From Protofrankia coriariae (lineage in GTDB: Bacteria; Actinomycetota; Actinomycetes; Frankiales; Frankiaceae), in NCBI RefSeq assembly GCF_001017755.1, contig NZ_JWIO01000004.1, positions 1,085 through 58,654 on the forward strand: 57,570 nt of DNA, read 5' to 3'. Made by a program: the position numbers and the translations under genes. Below the pieces are notes generated by a model. The model was given only the letters and a program-made list of their open reading frames with translations. It made no database searches and was not told the DNA's origin. Positions 26,484-35,270 of the stretch are shown here, in pieces. How positions within the stretch are numbered: the stretch's first letter is position 1; each line of letters begins with the position of its first letter.

Positions 26484-27595
26484 CGCGCATCACCGCTCAG
26501 CTTCTGCTTCTGTTCACGCTGTGCCGGGGTTTCCAGTGGAGCGGTCCCGAACTTGCAGCGGTCCGCGTTGGGGGCCGGACCGATGTAGGGGGTGTAGAAC
26601 GGTTGGCCGTTGGGACCGGTCAGTTTCAGTCGCAGCGAACACACGTAGAGGCCGTAAGTGCTGCCCCGCGCGCCGACCCGGCCGATGCGCAGGTAGGCCC
26701 CGGGCAGCATGCTCAGGGCCGCGTTGATGTCGGCTTCGCCCGCGTTCGCCTGCGATGCGGCCCGGTCGAGCTGGGTGACGGTGTCGCGCAGCGGCCCGCG
26801 GACCTTCACCAGCAGATCGCTGAGGGAGGTCACGAGCTGGTTCGAGCCGGCGAGCGAGTCACCGAGCCGGCCGCGATCGTTCGCCAGGCCGCTGACCAGC
26901 GTCTGGAGCCGGTCGATAGTGCCCTTCAGCTGCGGCCCGTGCTGGTCGAGCGTGCCGAGCACGGTGTTGAGATTGTCCACCAGCTGCCCGATCACCACGT
27001 CACGGTCCGCGAGGGTGTTCGTCAGCGACGCCGCTCGCTTCAGCAATGAGTCGATCGTCCCGCCCTGCCCCTGGAACACCGACACGATCTCGGTGGACAG
27101 GCTGTTGATCTGGTCGGGAGCAAGGCCTTCGAACAGTGGGTTGAATCCGGCCAGCAGCACATCGAGGTCCAGTGCGGGAGCGGTCTGCCCGATCGGGATC
27201 ATGCCGTTCTTGGCTAGTGGCGCGGATGGCCCGTCCCCCTCCCGGATCTCGAGAAACCGGTCACCGGTGAGGTTGAGGTAGCGGATTGCCAGACGCGCGT
27301 TCCGCGGGATCTGCCGACTGGCGTCGACATCGAAGGTCACCACCGAGCGTGCGCTGTCCTGGACCTTGACGTCGTGCACCGTGCCGACCTTCACCCCGGC
27401 GATGCGGACCGTCTGGCCGGGCCGGAGGCCGGAGGAGTCGCTGAAGACTCCGGAGTAGCGGCGGGTGTCGTCGAGTCCGAAGCGCTGGCCGAGCTCGATC
27501 GAGATGAACCCAAGGACCAACAGGGTCGTGACGAGGAAGATAGCGCTCTTGATCAGCGGCCCGGTGATGGCCAGTGCGGATTTGCGCCCGGTCAC
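26480..27595 (-). CDS. mceB: MceB (371 aa)
   Basis: Membrane anchor (SAIFLVTTLLVLGFISI), MCE domain about 42-125 with VRIAGVKVGTVHDV, helical region to about 300 and a Cys-containing C-terminus (YVCSLRLKL, DRCKFG). It overlaps mceA and mceC by 4 bp each. Structural subunit of the tunnel. Confidence 0.92.
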   Translation of the reverse strand: MTGRKSALAITGPLIKSAIFLVTTLLVLGFISIELGQRFGLDDTRRYSGVFSDSSGLRPGQTVRIAGVKVGTVHDVKVQDSARSVVTFDVDASRQIPRNARLAIRYLNLTGDRFLEIREGDGPSAPLAKNGMIPIGQTAPALDLDVLLAGFNPLFEGLAPDQINSLSTEIVSVFQGQGGTIDSLLKRAASLTNTLADRDVVIGQLVDNLNTVLGTLDQHGPQLKGTIDRLQTLVSGLANDRGRLGDSLAGSNQLVTSLSDLLVKVRGPLRDTVTQLDRAASQANAGEADINAALSMLPGAYLRIGRVGARGSTYGLYVCSLRLKLTGPNGQPFYTPYIGPAPNADRCKFGTAPLETPAQREQKQKLSGDAR

Positions 27596-28824
27596 CGCGT
27601 GCCTCCCTGCAGCTGCGCCGTCTCTTGGTCCGTCAATGGCGCGCCTGCCAGCGGACCGAACAGCTGCACAACCAGCGGCGGATCCCCTACACGCAGCCGG
27701 TTGTCACCGGGGTACGGATTCGCCTCGCCGCCCTTGTCGAAGTCCTTCGTGGCCTCCGTCGGCACCACGCGCCCGTCGTAATGCGGCAGCCCATAACACT
27801 TCGGACCGATGTCGGCGGACATGTTCGGGAGGTTCTGCGGGTTCTTGTACATGACATCTCCCGGCTCGAACTGGACGAGACCGGTGATGCCGGGGACCTT
27901 ATCCTGCGTGGCGAGCATCTGTTTGTCCGCCTTGTCGATGCCTTGCAACAGGCAGGCGAACTCCGGCGAGTACCGCTTCAACAAAGCCGTCGTGGGTAAC
28001 GCGTTCTGCACGACACTCACCAGGGCATCAGCGTTCTGCCCGAAGAAGACACCGCCCTGGTTTCCGGTCTTGCTCACCTGGAACAGGAAGGAGTCGAGCT
28101 GAGCCTGCTGCTCGACCAGCGTCCGGCTCGTCACCGTTACGCTCTCGAGGATGTGTGACAGGTCCGGAGCGATGTCAGCATAGAGGTTGGCGACATCAGC
28201 CGTCCTGGAAAAGTCACTTTGCAGCTGCGGCAAGTTCTCGTTGAACTTGTTCAGATAGGCGGCGAGGTCGGCGCCGGTCTGCCCGAGCTCGTCACCGCGC
28301 CCCTGCAGCGCGCCGGCCAGGTTTCCCAACACCGCGCTGACCTTCGCCGGCGAGGCGGTGTCCAGGATGCGCTGGAGATGATCGAACAGTGTGTTGACCT
28401 CGACGGCCACCCGGTCCCCGCCGACCTGGTCACCAGCCTGGAGAGTGCGTGTGGTGGGATGCTCGGGATAGGTCAGCTCGACCGACTTCGCGCCGAACGC
28501 CGTGAGCTGGTTGAGCTGGACTCCAACGTTAGCCGGGATGTCCTTCATCTTGTCGGGATCCATCTTGAGCGTGATCAGCACACTTCGGCCGTCCTCGGTG
28601 CGTGTCATCGACCCGACATGACCCACGTCGACACCGCGCAGCTGCACCCGATTACCTCGATACATCTGCAGTCCGGTGCGGTCGGCGCGCAGCGTGACAT
28701 CCACAGTGCTGATGAATGCTTGCTGGTATGCGGCGATGCACAGCGCACCAAAGCCGCTCACGACCGCGATGAGTATCAACGCATAAAGCCGTAGCCGCAC
28801 CCGGCCGAACATCGATGTCTGCAC
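27592..28824 (-). CDS. mceA: MceA (410 aa)
   Basis: First MCE protein of the operon: membrane anchor (LYALILIAVVSGFGALCIAAY), MCE domain about 38-120 with VQLRGVDVGHVGSM, long helical segment about 140-260, and a C-terminal domain with Cys in FACLLQG and PKCYGLP. GTG 28824 (VQTSMFGR) with GGGG seven bases upstream is favoured, ATG 28812 is the alternative; both lie just after the yrbEB stop. The C-terminal VPTEATKDFDKGG and QLFGPLAG segments resemble cholesterol-type Mce4A and other MceA proteins, but I cannot assign the substrate from that. Confidence 0.92.
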   Translation of the reverse strand: MQTSMFGRVRLRLYALILIAVVSGFGALCIAAYQQAFISTVDVTLRADRTGLQMYRGNRVQLRGVDVGHVGSMTRTEDGRSVLITLKMDPDKMKDIPANVGVQLNQLTAFGAKSVELTYPEHPTTRTLQAGDQVGGDRVAVEVNTLFDHLQRILDTASPAKVSAVLGNLAGALQGRGDELGQTGADLAAYLNKFNENLPQLQSDFSRTADVANLYADIAPDLSHILESVTVTSRTLVEQQAQLDSFLFQVSKTGNQGGVFFGQNADALVSVVQNALPTTALLKRYSPEFACLLQGIDKADKQMLATQDKVPGITGLVQFEPGDVMYKNPQNLPNMSADIGPKCYGLPHYDGRVVPTEATKDFDKGGEANPYPGDNRLRVGDPPLVVQLFGPLAGAPLTDQETAQLQGGTR

Positions 28825-28828
28825 AGCG

Positions 28829-29671
28829 CTACCCCGAGATCCGAAACGCGTCGGAGTTCGCGTACAACGCCATCGCGATGCACAGCTCAATCGTCATGAC
28901 CGCGATGAGCGAGGTCCGCACCGCGCGCCCGACCGCCTGGCCGACACCAGCCGGGCCGCCGGAGGCAGTGTAGCCATAGTAGGTGTGGATCAGAATGATG
29001 ACTATCGCTATACCCACGGCCTGCGCGAACGCGAACATGACATCCTGCCACTGCATAAACGTGTTCATATAGTGGTTGAAGGTACCCTCGGAAAGCCCGA
29101 AGAAGTTGACCTGGGTCACCTTCCAACCGATCCATCCACCGACCATGGCCATCGCGAAAATCGGAATGATAGTGATCATTCCGGCAACCAGTCGGGTCGT
29201 GACCAGATAGGGCAGCGAACGCACAGCCATCACTTCGAGAGCGTCGATCTCCTCGGCGACTCGCATTGCACCGAGCTGCGCCGTGAAACCACTGCCAACC
29301 GTCGCGGCAAGCGCGGCACCGGCAACGATCGGAGTCAGCAGCCGCGGGGTGATGATGGCAGAGGCGAATCCACCGAGCGCCTCGAGCTGGAGGTTCTTCA
29401 ACGCATCGAAGGTCTGCACCCCGCCGGTAACACCGGCGAATAGTGTAATGAAAAGGGTTATGATCGACGAACCACCGATCACCGCGAGGGCGCCAGTGCT
29501 CATCCCCACCTCGGCGATCAGTCTGACCTGCTCGGTCTTGTAATCCTTGACCGCCTTTGGTGTCCAGGCCAGTGCCTGGCCGTAAAATGAGGCTTGGCGG
29601 CCCAGGTCGTCCAGCAGCCGCAGTGGCACACCAAAGACGTGGACCAGACCACGCCGAAATCCTCCAGCCAT
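28829..29671 (-). CDS. yrbEB: YrbEB/MlaE-type permease of the Mce system (280 aa)
   Basis: Inner-membrane permease with five to six hydrophobic segments. Carries the diagnostic MlaE/YrbE motif VAEEIDALEVMAVRSLPYLV after GSGFTAQLGAMR, which contacts the ATPase. An amphipathic N-terminus (residues 1-50) precedes the first membrane helix. Starts at the stop of yrbEA (one-base overlap). Works as a heterodimer with YrbEA and MceG. Confidence 0.94.
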   Translation of the reverse strand: MAGGFRRGLVHVFGVPLRLLDDLGRQASFYGQALAWTPKAVKDYKTEQVRLIAEVGMSTGALAVIGGSSIITLFITLFAGVTGGVQTFDALKNLQLEALGGFASAIITPRLLTPIVAGAALAATVGSGFTAQLGAMRVAEEIDALEVMAVRSLPYLVTTRLVAGMITIIPIFAMAMVGGWIGWKVTQVNFFGLSEGTFNHYMNTFMQWQDVMFAFAQAVGIAIVIILIHTYYGYTASGGPAGVGQAVGRAVRTSLIAVMTIELCIAMALYANSDAFRISG

Positions 29672-30450
29672 CAGTGGTTCCCTCCAACGATCCCCAATGA
29701 GTACGGCACCTGGGTCAACAGGATGTTGAGCGGGAACAGCGCCAGGAAAGTGTAGACCACGGTCTCGTTCACCGCGTTGCCCACACCGCGTGGGCCGCCG
29801 GCACAGGTCATGCCGCGATAGCAGCCGACGAGGGCACCGACCACACCGAAGGCGACAGCCCGGAGCTCACCGTGCACCAGGTCTGCGAACCCGACCAGAA
29901 GCTTCATCGAGTCCACGTACTGCCCTGGACTGGCTTCCTGGAGGAAGACCGCGAAAAAGAACCCACCAGTCAGGCCGATCAGGATCATCACGCCGTTGAG
30001 CAGAAACGCGCACAGGGCGGTCGCGAGCATCCGGGGCACGACCAGCCGCTGTATGGGATCGATGCCCAGGACCATCATCGCGTCAAGTTCTTCACGGATC
30101 CGGCGGGCGCCTATGTCCGCGCAGATGGCCGTCGAACTGGCTCCGGCGATGATGAACGTCGTCGCAACCGGGCCGATCTGGGTGATCGTGGCGAGGCCCG
30201 AGCCGGAACCGCTCAGGTCGATCGCGCCAAGCTCCGACAGGATCAGGTTGAACTGGAAGGTGACCAGCGCGACGAACGGGATACCCAGCAGAATGGCCGG
30301 ACCGAGTGAGACACTGGCGACGAACCAGGTCTGCTGGATGAACTCGCGCCATTGGAACGGCCGCCGGAAAACGGCGACGAACGTGTCGAGCGTGAACGCG
30401 AAGAAGTTGCCGATCGGTGTGGCGATTCTGGTAAGCGAGATCATGGCCAT
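29671..30450 (-). CDS. yrbEA: YrbEA/MlaE-type permease of the Mce system (259 aa)
   Basis: First gene of the mce operon. Polytopic MlaE-type permease with the motif RREELDAMMVLGIDPIQRLVVPR after ASSTAICADIGA. Start uncertain among GTG 30459, ATG 30450 and ATG 30444; I take 30450, about ten bases from AGGTGG. Preceded by an unusually long untranslated region of about 390 bp if the promoter at 30.85 kb is the one used. Confidence 0.92.
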   Translation of the reverse strand: MAMISLTRIATPIGNFFAFTLDTFVAVFRRPFQWREFIQQTWFVASVSLGPAILLGIPFVALVTFQFNLILSELGAIDLSGSGSGLATITQIGPVATTFIIAGASSTAICADIGARRIREELDAMMVLGIDPIQRLVVPRMLATALCAFLLNGVMILIGLTGGFFFAVFLQEASPGQYVDSMKLLVGFADLVHGELRAVAFGVVGALVGCYRGMTCAGGPRGVGNAVNETVVYTFLALFPLNILLTQVPYSLGIVGGNH

Positions 30451-30845
30451 AAAGGGCACACCACCTGGGGCGCAACGCCGGCACAGAAACGATCACCAAC
30501 CGGAACGCGCCTGCCGGAAGCCGAAGCGGCCGGCAGCGCGCATCGACGGTCCGTGGATCGGCTCAAGCAGGTCGGCACAGTTGCTCTCAGCACTGAGAAT
30601 TTCCCTTCAGCTACAGCCCCGGTGGTCGCGAAGAGCGAGATCAGCGGACCGGTGGACCCTGACATCAGGCGTTGTTCGTCTTGCTGGGGATCGACCAGTC
30701 GGGATGCGGGTCGTGGATCCGCGACTAGGGCGTCCGACAGTATGAGCACTCGGGACCAGGGATGACATCCGCCGATCGCCTGTACGCCTCACAGGGCTAG
30801 CCGATGATCAACAAGAATCTAATGAAATTTTGATGGTTTCGATGC

Positions 30846-30873
30846 AGCATAGCGTGATTCGCGCCACTGTCAA
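30846..30873 (-). promoter_or_regulatory. Candidate promoter of the mce operon with long leader
   Basis: TTGACA (30873-30868), 16-bp spacer, TATGCT (30851-30846) on the minus strand, close to the sigma-70 consensus. About 15-30 bp downstream lies AAAATTTCATTAGATTCTTG, which contains the ATTAGA word of the other promoters, a good position for a repressor site. The leader from about 30838 to 30451 contains no gene that I can support. Confidence 0.55.
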
Positions 30874-31072
30874 ACACCCGGACCACTCAATCGTGCGCAC
30901 GTCCAGGCCTTCTAAATAGATCTTGAAACCGTTTTCAACATCAATAGTCCCCTGGAGGCAGAATATTGATTTTTTGTAGTTAATTTTATGTTCCGTAGAT
31001 AAATGCCGTGCCGCAGCCCCGACACAGCGATCTGCTGACTGGCAACTACGACTGCTGGACAACACCCATCTG

Positions 31073-31360
31073 ATGTGGATGGCCGGGGCGGTTCTCTCAC
31101 CGGATACGCACCTGGGCCCCAGCCACCACGTCCCGGCCATCGACATCGCCGCACTCCCGGCCCTGCGGGACCAGGTCATCGGCCCCATCCGCGCCAGTGT
31201 CCGCAGCCCGCGGATCGACGCTGGACCCGTGTCGACCGCAACTACGAGGTCCCGCACGCCGGCAGGCAGGCTCTCGCCCCCGACTTCGGCATCGTCCACT
31301 CGCGTCAACACGGCACAGACGACATTTTGCCAACCAGCACACCCCAAACGCCCGGGCTGA
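31073..31360 (+). pseudogene. Remnant of an insertion-sequence transposase C-terminus
   Basis: One frame reads LGPSHHVPAIDIAALPALRD then QVIGPIRASVRSPR, and the next frame continues with RWTRVDRNYEV...LAPDFGI. Together these resemble the C-terminal end of actinobacterial IS transposases that I remember with ALRDQVIAPILAGVRSPR and WTRIDRDYE patterns; I am not sure of the IS family. It is frameshifted and lacks everything upstream, where the DNA turns AT-rich (30.9-31.0 kb). It lies in the 31.0-31.39 kb gap between the mce promoter and the end of the 31390-38648 operon. Confidence 0.4.
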
Positions 31361-31389
31361 TCCGTCTCGCCCTAAATCTGAGTCGAATA

Positions 31390-32136
31390 TTATGTGGAGT
31401 ACCCACCGTCGACGTTGAGCGTCTGTCCGGTCACGTACGACGAGCGGGGCGAGGCAAGGAACGCCACCACCTCGGCGACCTCGTCCGCCGCACCGAACCG
31501 GCGGAGCGCGATCGCTCGCTGGGCGGCCTTCAGTGCGCGCTCGTCGTAGTCGCCCGTGCTCAGCAGGTCCTCCCAGATCCCGGCCTCGATCGTGCCGACC
31601 CCGACGCAGTTCGCGCGCACACCGTTCTTGCCCTCCTCGGCCGCGATGGCGCGGGCGATCTGCTCGACGGCGCCCTTCGGCGCCGCCGAGAGCAGGTCCC
31701 GGGCAGCCCACCGACGGAGGACCGTCGTGACGAGGCAGACCACGGATCCTCTCGTTGCGCGCAGCGGCACGATCGCGGGCCGCAGCAGGTTGAAGCAGGC
31801 CGCGGCGTCGCGCAACAGCTGCTCAGCGAACAGCGCCTGGTCGATGCTCCCGACATAACGCATGGGAATCTGCGGGCCTGCGGCGTACACGACGGTGTCC
31901 AGCCGAGCGAACGAGCCCACGAGCGCCCCGACGTCCGCTGCCTCGGTGAGGTCCGCAGGGTGCACCGTGGCGTTGCGGCCCAGCGCCCGCACAGCCTTGG
32001 CCGCCCTCTCAGCCGCGTCCGCATTGCTGCGATAGGTCAGCGCGACGTCGAAGCCCTCGCGCGCGAGAGCTTTGCAGGCAGCGGCGCCGATACCGCCGCT
32101 GCCTCCCGCGACGAGCGCCTGTGGCTGATCGCTCAT
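31390..32136 (-). CDS. SDR-like protein with degenerate catalytic motif (248 aa)
   Basis: Rossmann-fold short-chain dehydrogenase-like protein: AGGSGGIGAA cofactor loop at the N-terminus, ADLTEAADV, VYAAG in place of NAG, and a C-terminal ASPRSSYVTGQTLNVDGGYS typical of FabG-like SDRs. The catalytic region reads VTTVLRRWAARDLLSAAPKG: the Ser is replaced by Thr and there is no Tyr four residues before the Lys, so the classical YxxxK motif is missing. Starts at ATG 32136 overlapping the MaoC stop (ATGA). Last gene of the eight-gene operon. It may be a binding protein or use another mechanism. Confidence 0.82.
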   Translation of the reverse strand: MSDQPQALVAGGSGGIGAAACKALAREGFDVALTYRSNADAAERAAKAVRALGRNATVHPADLTEAADVGALVGSFARLDTVVYAAGPQIPMRYVGSIDQALFAEQLLRDAAACFNLLRPAIVPLRATRGSVVCLVTTVLRRWAARDLLSAAPKGAVEQIARAIAAEEGKNGVRANCVGVGTIEAGIWEDLLSTGDYDERALKAAQRAIALRRFGAADEVAEVVAFLASPRSSYVTGQTLNVDGGYST

Positions 32137-32564
32137 CGGTCTTCCACAGCCCATGCCTCACGCAGCCGCGCGTACCCGCTCACGACCTCCACACCGTCCT
32201 GGTTGGTGGTCGAGAACGCGAGCTCAGCCTCCGGACCGTGGGGGCCCTTCGTCACTGACGTCACCGTGGCTGAGACCGTCAGGGTGTCTCCCGGCCAGAC
32301 CTGGTTCTTGAAGCGGACCCCGAAGGCGCTGAGATCGGCTTCGTCAACCCAGCCGGTCACCACCTTGGCGGTCAGCCCCATGGTGAGCTGGCCGTGCGCT
32401 ATGACCTTGTCGTATCCGGCGACCTGGGTGGCGTAGACCTCGTCTGTGTGCAGCGGGTTGAAGTCACCGGATGCGCCGGCATACATGACGAGCTGGGTGC
32501 GCGTCAGATCGTGCACGACCACCTGGGAGTGGCTGTCGCCCTCCGTGAGTTGTTCGAGTCTCAC
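32133..32564 (-). CDS. MaoC-like hot-dog dehydratase subunit (143 aa)
   Basis: Single hot-dog domain of the R-hydratase/MaoC type with the catalytic signature DFNPLHTDEVYA (Asp and His) at about residues 35-46, followed by AHGQLTMGL. GTG 32564 is about eight bases downstream of GGAAGG and five bases after the stop of the preceding hot-dog gene. With that partner it probably forms a two-subunit enoyl-CoA hydratase, as in mycobacterial HadAB or ChsH1/ChsH2. The open frame reaching 32981 is an overlap with that neighbour. Confidence 0.88.
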   Translation of the reverse strand: MRLEQLTEGDSHSQVVVHDLTRTQLVMYAGASGDFNPLHTDEVYATQVAGYDKVIAHGQLTMGLTAKVVTGWVDEADLSAFGVRFKNQVWPGDTLTVSATVTSVTKGPHGPEAELAFSTTNQDGVEVVSGYARLREAWAVEDR

Positions 32565-32568
32565 CTTG

Positions 32569-33045
32569 TCACCCTTCCACCGGTCGCTCGGTGACCACCC
32601 GCACGCGGATTGCTGTGACGACGAGCTCACCGCGCTGGTTGGTGAACCGGGTGATCTCCTCTTCGAAGCGAAGCGTCCCGGCGCGTGCGCTCTGCTTCTC
32701 CCAGCGTTTGCCGGGTTCCCGGTCCACCGTGAGCACATCCCCGGGCCGGATCGGGCGATGGTACTCGTAGTGCTGCTCCGCATGAAGGCTGGTGCCGCTG
32801 CCGCTGGCCGGCGGCGGGAAGCCCGGGCCGCGACCGGACCCGTGCCAGGGCGTGCCAGGGCGCGGACGGTACGGCCAGTCGGGGTCGAAGTGCGCCGCGC
32901 TCGCCACGAAGGTGGGTGGGGCCAGCACGCCGCCGTGCGCCTGTGCGGCAGGGGACTCCTCGTCGTACCAACGGGGGTCAAGGTCCCCCAGAGCGCGGGC
33001 GAACATGAGCACCGCGCCTGCTTCGACCGGGAACGAGAAGCTCAC
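32569..33045 (-). CDS. FAS1-type MaoC N-terminal domain protein (158 aa)
   Basis: Hot-dog domain of the MaoC-dehydratase N-terminal type: ALGDLDPRWYDEESPAA near the N-terminus, then APPTFVASAAHFD and the central helix region, and LHAEQHYEYHRPIRPGD, which is diagnostic. It lacks the D...H catalytic pair and would supply the substrate-binding half to the following MaoC protein. A 4-bp overlap couples it to the preceding acyl-CoA dehydrogenase. The segment RPRPGTPWHGSGRGPGFPPP is a Gly/Pro-rich insertion. Confidence 0.82.
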   Translation of the reverse strand: MSFSFPVEAGAVLMFARALGDLDPRWYDEESPAAQAHGGVLAPPTFVASAAHFDPDWPYRPRPGTPWHGSGRGPGFPPPASGSGTSLHAEQHYEYHRPIRPGDVLTVDREPGKRWEKQSARAGTLRFEEEITRFTNQRGELVVTAIRVRVVTERPVEG

Positions 33046-34316
33046 CGGGCACCTGCCGGCCTGGGCTCGCGAGGCAGCCTCAGGACACCCTCACCGAGGA
33101 TGTTGCGCTGTACCTCGCTGGTCCCGGCGTAGACGGTGCCAGAGTGGGCCACGAGGAAGGCGTCCTGCCAGGGGTCGACCGGGTGGCCGGGTCCTTCTGG
33201 ACGGAGTAGCGCGCCGGTTCCCGCGATATCCAGCGCCAAGGCCCCGAGTTTGAGGTGGTACTCGCTCCAGAACAGCTTCCATGTGGACAGCTGCGGACCC
33301 GGTTCCCGTCCAGCGGCAACCTCGGAGACGGTGCGCTCCCACGATGCGCGCAGCAGCCGAACCTGGGTATGTGCCCAGGCCAACTGCTGGCGCACTACCG
33401 GGTCGCGATCCCGGCCCCTGGCGCGCGCGAGCTCGACGAGCGCGGCCAGCTCTCGTTCACGAGACTGCACCAGCATGGTCGTTGCGCGCCCTGCGGCAGC
33501 TCGCTCGAAAGCCAGCGTCGACTGCACGACCCGCCAGCCCTCGCCCAGGCCCCCGATGACGTTGTCCAGCCGTGCGCGCGTCCCGTCGAAGAAGACCTCG
33601 GCAAACTCCTCCGCACCGGTCATCTGACGGATGGGGCGGGCGTCGATGCCATTCTCTCCCGGTGTGAAGGGGACGATGACGTAGGAGAGGCCCCTGTGCT
33701 TGGGCGCGTCGGTGTCGGTCCGGCAGAGAACAAAAATCATATTTGCCGTGGCGAAGCGGCTGGTCCAGACCTTCTGGCCGGTGATGACGACCTCATCCCC
33801 CTCGATCACACCGCGGGTCCGTGCCGAGGCCAGGTCAGACCCTGCACCGGGCTCGGAGAAACCCTGACAGTAACGGTGCTCACCCGACAGGATCGAAGGC
33901 AGCAGACGCCGTTTCTGGTCGTCGGTGCCGTGCAGGATGATCGACGGTCCGACCATCGACTCGCCTTGCACTCGGTCGACGCGCGGCAGGCCAGCGCGGA
34001 AGAACTCCTCGTCGAGCACCGTCATCTCCGGCGCCTCCCAGCCCCGGCCACCGTACTCCTCCGGCCAGGCTGGGCAGACCAGACGCGCCTGGAGGCAGCG
34101 TTCTTCCCACTCGCGGAAGAGCGGGTGCTGCTGAGCCTGAGCGTGCTGCTCCTCGCTGACAGCCCGCATCACCGAGCCCGGCAGGTCGACGCGGGCCCGC
34201 CAGTCCAGGATGTCGGAGAGCCCCTGGGGCGCGTTGGCCGTAATCCAACCGCGCAGCAGCTCACGCAGCTGCGCAGGCTGCGTACCCGGCGGTATCTGGA
34301 GATCTGCTGTGCTCAT
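33042..34316 (-). CDS. Acyl-CoA dehydrogenase, catalytic Glu at the LCAD/IVD position (424 aa)
   Basis: FadE-type dehydrogenase: PEEYGGRGWEAPE, GFSEPGAGSDLAS, GQKVWTSRF and C-terminal SGTVYAGTSEVQRNILGE. The medium-chain catalytic Glu is replaced by Ala (VYAGT), but AFER at residues 269-272 (Glu271) offers the alternative base. ATG 34316 overlaps the stop of the HMG-CoA-lyase-like gene (ATGA); the frame open to 34781 belongs to that neighbour's antisense of coding and is not used. A longer N-terminus with LLRGWITANAPQ places it near FadE proteins of steroid and terpenoid clusters. Confidence 0.92.
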   Translation of the reverse strand: MSTADLQIPPGTQPAQLRELLRGWITANAPQGLSDILDWRARVDLPGSVMRAVSEEQHAQAQQHPLFREWEERCLQARLVCPAWPEEYGGRGWEAPEMTVLDEEFFRAGLPRVDRVQGESMVGPSIILHGTDDQKRRLLPSILSGEHRYCQGFSEPGAGSDLASARTRGVIEGDEVVITGQKVWTSRFATANMIFVLCRTDTDAPKHRGLSYVIVPFTPGENGIDARPIRQMTGAEEFAEVFFDGTRARLDNVIGGLGEGWRVVQSTLAFERAAAGRATTMLVQSRERELAALVELARARGRDRDPVVRQQLAWAHTQVRLLRASWERTVSEVAAGREPGPQLSTWKLFWSEYHLKLGALALDIAGTGALLRPEGPGHPVDPWQDAFLVAHSGTVYAGTSEVQRNILGEGVLRLPREPRPAGAR

Positions 34317-35260
34317 GCTGCCCCGACACTGGCTGCGAGGGCCTGTACAGTGCGCGACGGGCTCGGCCGGCCCAGTTCCTCCGCCATCCAGAGGCTGGTG
34401 CGCACGAGCGCGTGCAGGTCGACGCCGGTCTCGATGCCGAGCCCGTGCAGCTGCCAGAGCAGGTCCTCGGTGGCGAGGTTGCCCGTCGCGCTCTCGGCGT
34501 AGGGACAGCCACCCAGACCGCCCGCGGAGCTGTCGACCGTCGTGACGCCCTCCTGGAGCGCCGCCAGGACGTTGGCAAGCGCCTGTCCGTAGGTGTCGTG
34601 GAAATGCACACCGAGCTGGTCCCGTTCGATCCCCGCGGCGATGAGGGCGCGCACGAGGGCGCGCACGTGGCCGGGGGTCCCCACCCCGATCGTGTCGCCA
34701 AGGCAGAGTTCCGTACAGCCCAGCGCCACAAGGCGCGTCGCCACGTCGACGACCTGCGTCACAGGCACCTTCCCTTCCCACGGGTCGCCACAGACCATGG
34801 ACACATATGCGCGCACCCCGACTCCAGCTGCGCGTGCCTGCTCCACAACCGGCGTGAACATCTCAATCGACTCAGCGACGCTGCGGTTGAGATTGCGCCG
34901 TGAGAACGTCTCGGTGACCGAAGCAAAGATCGCGATATCTCGCACACCTCGGTCGAGGGCCCGCTGCAGGCCCTTGGCGTTCGGCACGAGGACCACATAG
35001 CGCACCCCGTCCACCGGCTGTAGGCGGTCGATGAGGTCCTCAGCATCTGCCAGCTGTGGCACCCACTTCGGGTGCACGAAGCTCGTCGCTTCCACGGTCC
35101 GCAGGCCGGCAGCCACGAGCCGCTCGACGAACTCGGCCTTCACCACCGTGGAGATGACCTGTTTCTCGTTCTGAAGACCGTCACGCGCGCCCACCTCATA
35201 GATACGGACACGCTGCGGAAGGTTGTCGCGTGCGACAACCTGCGGCGCGATCATGACCAC
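34313..35260 (-). CDS. HMG-CoA lyase-like aldolase (315 aa)
   Basis: DRE-TIM metallolyase family member. Signature EVGARDGLQNE at 22-32 with Arg26 and Asp27, metal ligands HFHDTYG (about 219-223) and GLGGCPYAESATGN with Cys252 of the active-site loop. It would cleave a 3-hydroxy-3-methylacyl-CoA into acetyl-CoA or propionyl-CoA and a ketone product, for example HMG-CoA to acetoacetate and acetyl-CoA. In this operon it sits between two acyl-CoA dehydrogenases, which suggests cleavage of a tertiary 3-hydroxyacyl-CoA from a methyl-branched compound. ScoAB further along could use the resulting keto acid. Confidence 0.92.
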   Translation of the reverse strand: MVMIAPQVVARDNLPQRVRIYEVGARDGLQNEKQVISTVVKAEFVERLVAAGLRTVEATSFVHPKWVPQLADAEDLIDRLQPVDGVRYVVLVPNAKGLQRALDRGVRDIAIFASVTETFSRRNLNRSVAESIEMFTPVVEQARAAGVGVRAYVSMVCGDPWEGKVPVTQVVDVATRLVALGCTELCLGDTIGVGTPGHVRALVRALIAAGIERDQLGVHFHDTYGQALANVLAALQEGVTTVDSSAGGLGGCPYAESATGNLATEDLLWQLHGLGIETGVDLHALVRTSLWMAEELGRPSPSRTVQALAASVGAA

Positions 35261-35270
35261 AGCGTGCTCC

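Noticed and set aside
31075-32436. 453-residue plus-strand frame
   Set aside because: Mostly antisense to the SDR and MaoC genes; only its first 280 bp, in mixed frames, looks like a transposase remnant.
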